Source: a virus
Virus record (IMG/VR): IMGVR_UViG_3300032736_000614
Coordinates: 1-23,122 of that record
Reading direction: 5' to 3' (one strand)
Length of the DNA stretch: 23,122 bases
Shown piece by piece: positions 5,658 to 12,122 of this stretch. The translations under genes were made by a program, and so were the position numbers. The notes beneath the pieces were generated by a model. The model was given only the letters and a program-made list of their open reading frames with translations. It was not told the origin of the DNA and searched no databases. The stretch's first letter is position 1. Every line of letters begins with the position of its first letter.

Positions 5658-8114
5658 ATGAATAGAAACCGAAAACGGAAAGCAAGATTTCGCAACCGGC
5701 TTGAATCGTGTTTTAACACAATTCAAACGAAGTTGCCAAAGTGGATCACAATTAAAAACGAAGCTGCCCAACCGGCTGCTGAGATTCTTATTTACGATTC
5801 GATCGGAACATCGTTTTGGGATGAGGGAATTGGCGCGAAGCAGGTTGCGGAGGAGCTGAAGCTGATCCCGAAGAACAGGGAAATCACTGTAAGGATCAAT
5901 TCTCCTGGTGGAAGCATCCACGAGGGGCTTGCTATTTACAACCTTCTGGCGACCCGCAGAGAGCACGTAAGTATTTACGTGGATGGTGTTGCGGCAAGCA
6001 TCGCTGCTGTGATTGCGCTGTCGGGAAAGACCCTGACGATGCCCAAGAACACTCTGTTCATGATTCATGATCCGTGGGGTCATGCCCAGGGGAACGCAGA
6101 AGAGCTTCGTAAGATCGCTGACACTCTTGATAAGCACAAGGATGTGATTGTCAATGTGTTTGCAGACAAGACAAAACTCGATCGGTCTGTCATTGAAAAC
6201 ATGATGACCGAGGAGACTTGGCTGACAGCCGATGAAGCGATGGAAAATAAATTTGCAGATATTGTCAGCAATGCTGTATCATATAATGCAATATTCGAGT
6301 TTGCGGATGTGATTGAGAATGCACCGGATCACATCAAGAGCAAATTGAAGAGTCAATACGGTGTAAATAGTAGTCAAGAAACACCCGCTGCTAACAGTGG
6401 TCAACAAACAGAACAAAGGCTAGTTATGAATCGAGAACAAATTGTGGCCCTGCTTAATAAGCACGGGATTAAATTTGCAGAAACAGCAACCGACGAAGAG
6501 CTGATTAATCTTTTGAGTGGAGCCATGGCTCCGAGCTCTCCCGCACCGGCACCGGCCCCGCAGAAACGGGCCATCACACCCACACCCGCCGCCGCCGCGC
6601 CCGTCGCTGCCGCCGCACCTACTGCTGTTGCGGATCCGGATCCGGATCCGGCATTTGATGTCCGGAACGAGTTCAAGAACAGTGTTGGCGAAATCAATCG
6701 CCTGAAGCAGCAGTATGAGGTTGTGAACGCACACTTCGAGAAGGAGCGTCGGACACGGATCGAGAATCAGGTTGATGAGTGCATCTCTGAAGACCGGATC
6801 CCGCAGCCGCAACGTGAGAAGTGGGTTAATCGAGTTCTCGCCGACGAGGCCGTGCTCGAGGATCTGCGGAACATGGAACCCCGTCCTCCTGGTGGTCAGG
6901 CTGTGGGGATCACGATCACGGGAGATTCCCCGAAGGACATCGAGAAGGGGTTGCTGAACCTCCGCAAACCGCTTAAGAGCTGGATGCGTGGTAATGCTGT
7001 GTCGGCTGAGTTGATTGGTTTCAACGCCAAGATGCTGGCGACCCAGATTCATGCGAACCGGAAGAAACTTGATGTTCTGTTGAACACCAACACGGTTGAT
7101 ACGGACTTGAAGCGGAATGTGATCCTCGCGGATCAGATGCGTGCCTTCAAGCGGAAACTGGTTTACTTGAGTGTGTTCACGACCCAGTTCCGGAACATTC
7201 CTCTGGACGGCACCAACAAGGTGACGGTTCCGTATTTCGATCTGGACACGAGCAGCTCGAAGGACTATTTGCAGGCAACCGGCTATGTGTTTGATGAAAA
7301 CACAGATGCGGGGTCTCGAACGGTCACGATCGACAAGCGGAAATACAAGTCCATGAACTTCAGTTCGGACGAATTCCGTCGTCAGCCGTATTTCGCTCCC
7401 AGCACCTCCCTGATGCTGAAAGCGGAACAGCTCGGTCTGGATGTGTGGCTCGACATCTTGAGCCTCGTGACGGTCGCGAACTACGGTGCGAGCGTTCTGG
7501 ACATTGAACCTGGATCCTCTGATGCCGATGACATCATCGACATCCAGCAGGCGTGTGATGATGCGGATTGGCCGGATATGGGCCGCGCATTAGTTCTGAG
7601 CACTGCTCACAAATCTGCCCTCTTGAAGGACGATTCTGTGAAGCACGCTCTGAACATCGGTTCCACGGATCCGATTCGTGCCGGTGCTGTCGGGCCTCTG
7701 TTCGGGTTTGAGACGTTCTTCAGCCCTCGGATCCCCACCAACAGTGAATACCTGAACGGTTTCGCTGTGCTGCCTCCTGCGGCGTTGGTCGTCACATCCC
7801 CGATCGTTCCGGCTCCTGGCGTTCGCGCTCAGTTGCTGAGTTACGATGTGGTTGTCGATCCTGAAACCGGAATCGCATTCGAGTACCGTTACTGGGGTGA
7901 TGCGACGGCTGATGAGGATCGCGAAGTGGTTGAGGTTAACTACGGCTACCTGGCCGGCAACGCCTCTGCGCTTAAACGGATCACGAACGGTGGTGAAACG
8001 CAGGAATCCAGCTCGAGCTCCTCACAGTCGTCTGCATCTTCTACGTCTGAGTCATCCAGTTCGTCCTCCAGCTCGAACTCGAGCTCGCAATCATCTCTGT
8101 CTTCTCAGGGTTAA
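5658..8114 (+). CDS. Fused ClpP-like prohead protease, scaffold region and major capsid protein with polyserine tail
   Basis: One 818-residue ORF carries what are usually two or three genes. Residues 40-207 are a ClpP-like (S14) protease: RINSPGGSIHEGLAIYN, catalytic Ser114 in DGVAASIAAVIALSG, His137 in MIHDPWG, and a candidate Asp near 162. Residues 257-440 look scaffold-like: a short helical start, a Pro/Ala-rich linker (293-334, with three tandem Asp-Pro) and a charged coil (335-375). Residues about 450-775 are capsid-like (MRAFKRKLVYLSVFTTQFRNIPL, VTVPYFDLD, SMNFSSDEFRRQPYFAPS, VLSTAHKSALL, FGFETFFSPRIP). Residues 784-818 are almost pure serine. In lambda the protease gpC also contains a nested scaffold, but the capsid gene is separate. 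A ribosome binding site AGAGGAAA precedes the ATG. No internal stop or frameshift separates the parts. Confidence 0.93.
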   Translation: MNRNRKRKARFRNRLESCFNTIQTKLPKWITIKNEAAQPAAEILIYDSIGTSFWDEGIGAKQVAEELKLIPKNREITVRINSPGGSIHEGLAIYNLLATRREHVSIYVDGVAASIAAVIALSGKTLTMPKNTLFMIHDPWGHAQGNAEELRKIADTLDKHKDVIVNVFADKTKLDRSVIENMMTEETWLTADEAMENKFADIVSNAVSYNAIFEFADVIENAPDHIKSKLKSQYGVNSSQETPAANSGQQTEQRLVMNREQIVALLNKHGIKFAETATDEELINLLSGAMAPSSPAPAPAPQKRAITPTPAAAAPVAAAAPTAVADPDPDPAFDVRNEFKNSVGEINRLKQQYEVVNAHFEKERRTRIENQVDECISEDRIPQPQREKWVNRVLADEAVLEDLRNMEPRPPGGQAVGITITGDSPKDIEKGLLNLRKPLKSWMRGNAVSAELIGFNAKMLATQIHANRKKLDVLLNTNTVDTDLKRNVILADQMRAFKRKLVYLSVFTTQFRNIPLDGTNKVTVPYFDLDTSSSKDYLQATGYVFDENTDAGSRTVTIDKRKYKSMNFSSDEFRRQPYFAPSTSLMLKAEQLGLDVWLDILSLVTVANYGASVLDIEPGSSDADDIIDIQQACDDADWPDMGRALVLSTAHKSALLKDDSVKHALNIGSTDPIRAGAVGPLFGFETFFSPRIPTNSEYLNGFAVLPPAALVVTSPIVPAPGVRAQLLSYDVVVDPETGIAFEYRYWGDATADEDREVVEVNYGYLAGNASALKRITNGGETQESSSSSSQSSASSTSESSSSSSSSNSSSQSSLSSQG
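6426..8114 (+). CDS. Nested in-frame product: scaffold plus capsid without protease (predicted internal start)
   Basis: Met257 of the fusion ORF is an ATG at 6426 preceded by AAAGG (6415-6419) with six bases between, a better ribosome binding site than several accepted genes here have. It lies exactly between the end of the ClpP-like domain plus a Gln/Thr/Ser-rich spacer and the start of the scaffold-like region. Translation from it would give a 562-residue scaffold-capsid protein free of protease. This mirrors lambda, where Nu3 starts inside gene C in frame. It would also solve the stoichiometry problem of a one-to-one protease and capsid fusion. The start itself is predicted, not proven. 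Confidence 0.45.
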   Translation: MNREQIVALLNKHGIKFAETATDEELINLLSGAMAPSSPAPAPAPQKRAITPTPAAAAPVAAAAPTAVADPDPDPAFDVRNEFKNSVGEINRLKQQYEVVNAHFEKERRTRIENQVDECISEDRIPQPQREKWVNRVLADEAVLEDLRNMEPRPPGGQAVGITITGDSPKDIEKGLLNLRKPLKSWMRGNAVSAELIGFNAKMLATQIHANRKKLDVLLNTNTVDTDLKRNVILADQMRAFKRKLVYLSVFTTQFRNIPLDGTNKVTVPYFDLDTSSSKDYLQATGYVFDENTDAGSRTVTIDKRKYKSMNFSSDEFRRQPYFAPSTSLMLKAEQLGLDVWLDILSLVTVANYGASVLDIEPGSSDADDIIDIQQACDDADWPDMGRALVLSTAHKSALLKDDSVKHALNIGSTDPIRAGAVGPLFGFETFFSPRIPTNSEYLNGFAVLPPAALVVTSPIVPAPGVRAQLLSYDVVVDPETGIAFEYRYWGDATADEDREVVEVNYGYLAGNASALKRITNGGETQESSSSSSQSSASSTSESSSSSSSSNSSSQSSLSSQG

Positions 8115-8123
8115 TCCCCTGAG
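8104..8123 (+). repeat. Inverted repeat across the capsid stop codon
   Basis: CTCAGGG (8104-8110) and CCCTGAG (8117-8123) form a perfect 7-base dyad with a six-base centre containing the TAA stop. The inner core CTCAGG-N8-CCTGAG is the same arrangement as in the dyad around the TATAAT at 3734. It could be an RNA hairpin at the end of the capsid cistron or a shared binding site. Confidence 0.45.
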
Positions 8124-8135
8124 GCTGAGTAGCCA

Positions 8136-8168
8136 ATGCGCCCCCGTGAGAAATCATCGGGGGCGCAT
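8136..8168 (+). terminator. GC-rich hairpin after the capsid gene (weak terminator or mRNA-stabilising stem)
   Basis: ATGCGCCCCCG (8136-8146) and CGGGGGCGCAT (8158-8168) pair perfectly over 11 bases with an 11-base loop. No T-run follows, so it is not a standard intrinsic terminator. It ends five bases before the AAAGG ribosome binding site of the next gene. A 3' stem that protects the capsid message or partly reduces downstream transcription fits the position. Confidence 0.55.
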
Positions 8169-8185
8169 CAAAGAAAGGTTCAGAC

Positions 8186-8653
8186 ATGTTAAGATTCACA
8201 ATTGCGAGAAGGCACGGACAGGCGGCTTACGAGCTTCTTTACGATCCTTCTACAACGGGAGAGGTTCAGCGGAGAGCGTACAACGATCTCAGGGGGGTCT
8301 CTGCTCATCGGGTGTGGGCCGAATACCATGTGTGTATTCCGCAGGACACGCAGAACTTCAGTCCTACCGGAGCAGATCCGGAGACATCCAGTTCATCGGA
8401 ATCATCGAGCAGCAGTTCGTCTACTGAGGTGAATTCTGAAACATCAAGCTCTTCGAGCTCGTCCAATTCGTCGTCGAGCAGCTCGTCGTCGAGCAGCGGA
8501 AGTTCCGCGTCGTCTTCGTCGCAGTCGTCATCTTCGTCTTCGTCGCAGTCGTCATCTTCGTCTTCGACTGAAGTTTCGGAAACGTCGTCTTCGTCGTCTT
8601 CGTCTTCGACTGAAGTTTCGGAAACGTCGTCTTCGTCGTCGCAGTCGGTGTAA
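8186..8653 (+). CDS. Serine-rich protein following the capsid gene
   Basis: The protein has 155 residues. Residues 1-62 form an ordinary, probably folded part (MLRFTIARRHGQAAYELLYD..., then RAYNDLRGVSAHRVWAEYHVC). Residues 67-155 are nearly all Ser with Thr, Glu, Gln and Val, including the recurring unit S-T-E-V-S-E-T. AAAGG at 8174-8178, seven bases before the ATG, is a good ribosome binding site. Strong hairpins lie on both sides (8136-8168 and 8671-8702), so the gene may have its own expression level. In lambda-like order a head decoration or head-completion gene stands here; a capsid-associated surface protein is therefore plausible, but no family is recognised. Confidence 0.85.
   Translation: MLRFTIARRHGQAAYELLYDPSTTGEVQRRAYNDLRGVSAHRVWAEYHVCIPQDTQNFSPTGADPETSSSSESSSSSSSTEVNSETSSSSSSSNSSSSSSSSSSGSSASSSSQSSSSSSSQSSSSSSTEVSETSSSSSSSSTEVSETSSSSSQSV
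8521..8638 (+). repeat. DNA-level tandem repeats in the serine tract
   Basis: A block starting GCAGTCGTCATCTTCG recurs with a 24-base step (8521 and 8545). A longer block centred on CTTCGACTGAAGTTTCGG recurs with a 42-base step (14 codons; copies near 8562 and 8604). These in-frame repeats allow the serine tract to change length by slippage or recombination without breaking the frame. Confidence 0.7.
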
Positions 8654-8670
8654 GTTGAAACAAAACAATG

Positions 8671-8702
8671 ACCCGTCCGGAATAATAACCGGGCGGGTTT
8701 CT
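8671..8702 (+). terminator. Rho-independent terminator-like hairpin
   Basis: ACCCGTCCGG (8671-8680) pairs with CCGGGCGGGT (8689-8698) over 10 bases with one G-U pair and an AATAATAA loop, followed by a short TTTCT. It lies between the serine-rich gene and the next start at 8720. The T-run is short, so termination is likely partial, allowing read-through to the tail genes. Confidence 0.58.
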
Positions 8703-8719
8703 ACCATAGGAAGCCAGCA

Positions 8720-9169
8720 ATGCAGAAATTATTCACTTTAGGTAAACGGCAAGGTAGCTCGCAATGGGTCGTCGCTCTGTCTGACAAACAGCACGTAAGA
8801 GGACACCGAGCACTGGTCAAAAATTTAATCGTAAAAGACCGCTCCCAGGAATGGGATGAGCTGGTCATTTGCGAAATCGTCCGAAGGGTTTCGTGTAAAG
8901 GAGTTCCGAAGTTCAAGCGGGAGGCTCCGAAGAAAAAAGAGACCAAAACCAACAATGCACCGAAGATCACAAAAACAATCGCCAATCAGGCGCGTAGGAT
9001 CTTCGATGCTTTTTCAGGACATAAAACTGCGGTTCCAATTAAGCCTGTTGCGGTTCCCGCAAAGGATACGGTGAAAGCTCCGGAAAAGAAAACCGATGAA
9101 GCTGTGGAGCCGAAGATTCAAAAGCCAAAGAGGGCATATGTTCGCAAAAAGATCGCAGTGAGTAACTGA
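8720..9169 (+). CDS. Lysine-rich basic protein, function unknown
   Basis: The protein has 149 residues. The N-terminal 60 residues look folded (QWVVALSDKQHVRGHRALVK, WDELVICEIVRR). Residues 65-149 are rich in Lys, Pro and Ala, ending in KPKRAYVRKK, similar in make-up to histone-H1-like or nucleic-acid-binding tails. AGGAAG ends six bases before the ATG. It sits where lambda has the FI packaging accessory gene, between the capsid region and the head-tail joining gene, but gpFI-like sequence is not evident. A role in DNA contact inside the head or neck is only a guess from charge and place. Confidence 0.72.
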   Translation: MQKLFTLGKRQGSSQWVVALSDKQHVRGHRALVKNLIVKDRSQEWDELVICEIVRRVSCKGVPKFKREAPKKKETKTNNAPKITKTIANQARRIFDAFSGHKTAVPIKPVAVPAKDTVKAPEKKTDEAVEPKIQKPKRAYVRKKIAVSN

Positions 9170-9170
9170 A

Positions 9171-9506
9171 ATGGCAAGCAGAGGTGCAGATGATCGTTTA
9201 CTTGGGTTGACGGATCTTCATGATGAAGATTCCGAAACCCTCGTATATCGGTCACGCGGCTCTGCTGTGAGCGCGACGATCGTCGGTGTTGTGAGGAGGG
9301 GCGGAGACGCATCGAAGAACAGGAAAGAGCAGATCGACTTCACGACCAGGGATCAAACGGTGGTCGAGATCTTGAGATCGGCTGTTTCTGCCGTTCCGCA
9401 GGTTGGGGAATCTTTCACCGACGAAGACTCAAAAGTAATGCGGATTTCTGTCGTGACGACCACGGACAACACGTATGTTTGCGAGATTCAAAGGGTTGGA
9501 GCATGA
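9171..9506 (+). CDS. Head closure / head-tail joining protein candidate (FII-like)
   Basis: The protein has 111 residues, near the 117 of lambda gpFII, and lies in the same relative position between head genes and tail-completion genes. The C-terminal half reads as beta strands: QVGESFTDEDSKVMRISVV, then TDNTYVCEIQRVG, a pattern common in small neck proteins that form rings below the portal. The start is one base after the previous stop, and the stop overlaps the next start (ATGA at 9503). No catalytic motif is seen. The assignment rests on order, size and strand pattern, not on a recognised family signature. Confidence 0.7.
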   Translation: MASRGADDRLLGLTDLHDEDSETLVYRSRGSAVSATIVGVVRRGGDASKNRKEQIDFTTRDQTVVEILRSAVSAVPQVGESFTDEDSKVMRISVVTTTDNTYVCEIQRVGA

Positions 9507-10192
9507 GCAGACCTGGAGCAGAGCATAACATCGGTGATCTAAATGATGCGCTGCATCTTTATCAGCAGTATTCGCGTCTCTCGATAGATGACATCCTTAA
9601 AAAGCAGGGAGCGAAGCTCGGTTGGGCGATCAGGCAAAGTCTTGCGAAAACAAAAAAGCCGTCGAAGGGAATCATACGTCAAATCGTCATCGACAGGCTC
9701 AGATCCGGCAAATTCATCAAGATACGTCAGAGCGTTATCGATAGAGTAGAGAAAAGACGCGGCGGGGTTGCTGGAAAGACCGGAAAAGGAACATCCGGAA
9801 GAACAAGGTCTTTCACTCTGACGAAGCAGCAGGAATTGGTTGAGCGAGAAATTCGTGTTCGTGAAAGTGGCCGAGGTGTAATGTCCGTGTCATCGCGATA
9901 CAGCGGAAAGCTGAAAGGCGATAATGTTGCGGGGAGCAAGTATGGGATGGAACTATCTCATGCGGTTGTCAGAACTCAGAACACATACGGGATAGCCCAG
10001 TTCGTTTGGGCCGGTGTCAACAAGCAGGCAAAACCGATCGCCGAGGGGCTGACCCGGGAGCCCGGTAGGTCGGCAGTCCGAGATGCGATTGCGTTTACAA
10101 CTGCTGACATTTTGCTGTATGTTAAACGGAAACAGATGGAAGTTATGAATCGAGCAGCCGCACGATTCGTTAAGAGGATGGGGATCCCGTAA
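9503..10192 (+). CDS. Tail completion protein candidate (gpZ-like position)
   Basis: I choose the ATG at 9503, giving 229 residues, because it overlaps the previous stop and has AAGGG seven bases upstream; an in-frame ATG at 9479 would add eight residues. The protein is very basic. Residues 25-75 form a helix-rich part (LSIDDILKKQGAKLGWAIR, then KGIIRQIVIDRLRSG). A middle loop is rich in Arg, Gly and Lys, and the C-terminal part has long helices (AIAFTTADILLYVKRKQMEV). Lambda gpZ (192 residues) joins the tail to the head at this place in the order and may contact the end of the DNA. Homology cannot be shown by eye. Confidence 0.68.
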   Translation: MSRPGAEHNIGDLNDALHLYQQYSRLSIDDILKKQGAKLGWAIRQSLAKTKKPSKGIIRQIVIDRLRSGKFIKIRQSVIDRVEKRRGGVAGKTGKGTSGRTRSFTLTKQQELVEREIRVRESGRGVMSVSSRYSGKLKGDNVAGSKYGMELSHAVVRTQNTYGIAQFVWAGVNKQAKPIAEGLTREPGRSAVRDAIAFTTADILLYVKRKQMEVMNRAAARFVKRMGIP

Positions 10193-10193
10193 C

Positions 10194-10646
10194 ATGGCCG
10201 GAACCACAACAACAACTCTTGCGGGGCTTCAGGAAGCCGTCAGGGCGACGCTCGCTGCCGCGACGGCGTTCTCTGCCATATCCGTAATCAAAGACCGTGG
10301 CGCATCCAAAGAATTGATCGGCAGTGCCTTGATGGATGTCGGTTTCTGTATTGTGGTCGACCCCCCGGTCATGGGGGATCTCAGGAACCAGACAGACTCT
10401 CAATTCATCATGGATGTGTCGATTCCCGTTACGTTGATGTTGAATCCGACTGTGAACGATGAATCGGGAGGGTCCGGTATCGTGATGGAGGATGCGATCA
10501 TCGCCGTCACGCAGGCGATGCTGAACAGGGCGAGGCACCGTGGAGGTGAAAGGTTTCAGGCTGCGGAGGTTTTGTTTCACATGACCGATTTCGATGAGGG
10601 TCTCTGGTCGTACCTGATGATGTTCTCAAAGGAAATCTTGTTTTAA
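10194..10646 (+). CDS. Tail terminator candidate (gpU-like position)
   Basis: The protein has 150 residues, close to the 131 of lambda gpU, the hexameric ring that caps the tail tube and fixes its length. An N-terminal helix (TLAGLQEAVRATLAAATAF) is followed by a strand core (DVGFCIVVDPPVMGD, then FIMDVSIPVTLMLNP), a helix (IVMEDAIIAVTQAMLNRA) and a final strand segment. This helix-strands-helix-strands order is typical of tail terminators. It starts one base after the preceding stop. It lies immediately before a mini-gene and the tail tube gene, as expected from lambda (U then V). Confidence 0.68.
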   Translation: MAGTTTTTLAGLQEAVRATLAAATAFSAISVIKDRGASKELIGSALMDVGFCIVVDPPVMGDLRNQTDSQFIMDVSIPVTLMLNPTVNDESGGSGIVMEDAIIAVTQAMLNRARHRGGERFQAAEVLFHMTDFDEGLWSYLMMFSKEILF

Positions 10647-10663
10647 AAAAAAGGAAACTATCA

Positions 10664-10822
10664 ATGAATCGTAAAGGTGTTAGAATTAGGTTGCTGCGAA
10701 ACCATTATATCAATGGTGAAAAGAAAATGCGTGGCACCATAGTTCTTTTGGGCAAATGGGCAGCTCGGCAGGTAGTTGAGCTTGGAGTTGGTAACATTGT
10801 TGGGAAACAAAAGAAAAAGTAG
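10664..10822 (+). CDS. 52-residue mini-protein before the tail tube gene
   Basis: An ATG at 10664 opens 52 codons ending in TAG at 10820-10822. AAGGA at 10651-10655, eight bases upstream, is one of the best ribosome binding sites in the window, and the frame fills the only sizeable gap between the tail terminator and tail tube genes. The protein begins MNRKGVRIRLLRNHY and continues with MRGTIVLLGKWAARQVVELG before a Lys-rich end. The layout (a basic strand, a 'G-x-I-V-x-L' strand, then 'A-x2-V-x-E-L-G') recalls small SH3-like phage proteins that define an entry or docking site. It is unrecognised by family, and its short length makes it easy to miss in gene calling. Confidence 0.62.
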   Translation: MNRKGVRIRLLRNHYINGEKKMRGTIVLLGKWAARQVVELGVGNIVGKQKKK

Positions 10823-10840
10823 TCAAACCAAGGATAGAAT

Positions 10841-11680
10841 ATGAACTTAGGACACGTAGAAGCGCACGAAAAGCTCACAGCCCGTCTGTTTTATAAGCCG
10901 ACTGGACAAGCTGGTTACACCGATGCCGGGAACGTCAAGGAATACGCAGATGCGACGACAAGAAGTCTTGTGACGCACATGCGTGCTGAAGACGGTTTCA
11001 GGGTCGTGAACGATGAACAGGTGAACGAGGAGCATCCTGCGTTCACATTTCTCCTGACAGAGAGAGATGTTCCTCAAGAAAAGCTCATCAGTCTCGCCCG
11101 TCGAGAGACCGATGTGACGCAATCTTTCAACGAAGGTGTTACGGCGACGCTCGAGGCCGTTGCGGTAAGTCAATGGTTTGCCATCGGCGCATACAACATC
11201 GAAAATGTTGCCGTGACGGCAAGTGAAAGCGGAGCCCTCGTTGAGGGGACCGATTATCAGATCGACAAAGAGAATGGTCGACTGTTCGTCGAGCCTTCAG
11301 CTGGAGTCAGCGATGGAGAGGATCTGACGGTCACGTTTGACCAGGGGGCCGTGACGTTTGAGCGTTACACATCCCAGAAAACGCCACTGTTTCAGGGGAA
11401 CTTCATCATTGAAGAGCACAATCAGTATTCGCAGGTTTTCCTTCGTCGACTGACCTTCACCGGAACGATCAATGTCATTGAGTTCCCGTCTCAGACTGGA
11501 GAATTCGCCACATGCCGCGTCAAGGTGACGCCGAACTCCGTTGTGACAATTGACAAGCGTCCGGCAGCGTCTACCCTTAGCGCACCTACGTATACTGCAG
11601 AGGGTGCCGCAATGAGCAGCTCCAGTTCCTCGAATAGCTCATCCAGTTCAGAGAGCAGCAGCAGCAGCAGCAGCTCGTAG
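10841..11680 (+). CDS. Major tail tube protein with C-terminal polyserine
   Basis: The protein has 279 residues, comparable with lambda gpV (246), and lies directly before the frameshifted tail chaperone and tape measure, which fixes the tail-tube role fairly well. Features include RLFYKPTGQAGYTDAGNVKEYADA near 15-39, typical of tube proteins that state the offset of a measured quantity, LTERDVPQEKLISLARRETDV near 73-93, and a TDYQIDKENGRLFVEP segment near 147-163. Residues 259-279 are serine with single Asn and Glu. In gpV an Ig-like domain projects from the tube at this end; here the polyserine takes its place. AAGGA lies about six bases before the ATG. If the tail is displayed outward it would place serine tracts along the entire tail. 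Confidence 0.85.
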   Translation: MNLGHVEAHEKLTARLFYKPTGQAGYTDAGNVKEYADATTRSLVTHMRAEDGFRVVNDEQVNEEHPAFTFLLTERDVPQEKLISLARRETDVTQSFNEGVTATLEAVAVSQWFAIGAYNIENVAVTASESGALVEGTDYQIDKENGRLFVEPSAGVSDGEDLTVTFDQGAVTFERYTSQKTPLFQGNFIIEEHNQYSQVFLRRLTFTGTINVIEFPSQTGEFATCRVKVTPNSVVTIDKRPAASTLSAPTYTAEGAAMSSSSSSNSSSSSESSSSSSSS

Positions 11681-11705
11681 AGCAACAACTAACAGTTAAA
11701 ACAAT

Positions 11706-12122
11706 ATGTCAAAACAGCCAGCAGACATCCATAATCCGTCAGTCACAATCCAGATCTCGAGCCGTTCGGTAACGGTCAAAGAGTTGACCTGGAAACAACA
11801 CTTTCGGGCAATCCGCGAGCTCACTGATACGATCATGGGGCTCGTGGATACGTCCGGAGGTGGAAAACCTGCGGGGGGTATCTCAATCTCTTTTGACCGT
11901 CAAAAGCTCATCGATGCTTTGGCGAGTCAAGAGGAGTTCATGAATTGGATTCTCACAGCGGCAACGGATCTGAAACCTGAAGAGGCAGATGTTCTGAACG
12001 CATCGGACTTCCTTAAGATCATCAGCACAATTGTTGATATGAATTTGGGGGAGGAGGTCATTGGGACCGTAAAAAAGCTCGGAGCCAAAATGTCAGCCGT
12101 ATTTGGGTTGACAGCCAACTAG
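11706..12122 (+). CDS. Tail assembly chaperone, short form (gpG-like)
   Basis: The protein has 138 residues, equal in size to lambda gpG (140), between tail tube and tape measure. Its start has beta segments (SVTIQISSRSVTVKELTW) and the rest is helical (KLIDALASQEEFMNWILTAAT, then NASDFLKIISTIVDMN), a common build for these chaperones, which bind the tape measure during tail assembly and are absent from the finished virion. Its last 15 codons after the slippery A AAA AAG at 12071 differ from the frameshifted form. The ribosome binding site is weak. The frame ends in TAG at 12120-12122. Confidence 0.85.
   Translation: MSKQPADIHNPSVTIQISSRSVTVKELTWKQHFRAIRELTDTIMGLVDTSGGGKPAGGISISFDRQKLIDALASQEEFMNWILTAATDLKPEEADVLNASDFLKIISTIVDMNLGEEVIGTVKKLGAKMSAVFGLTAN

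Noticed and set aside
7846-8427. Plus-strand frame of 193 codons across the capsid end and the next gene start
   Set aside because: It is in a shifted frame over two better supported genes, is Arg/Leu-rich as shadow frames are, and has no ribosome binding site.
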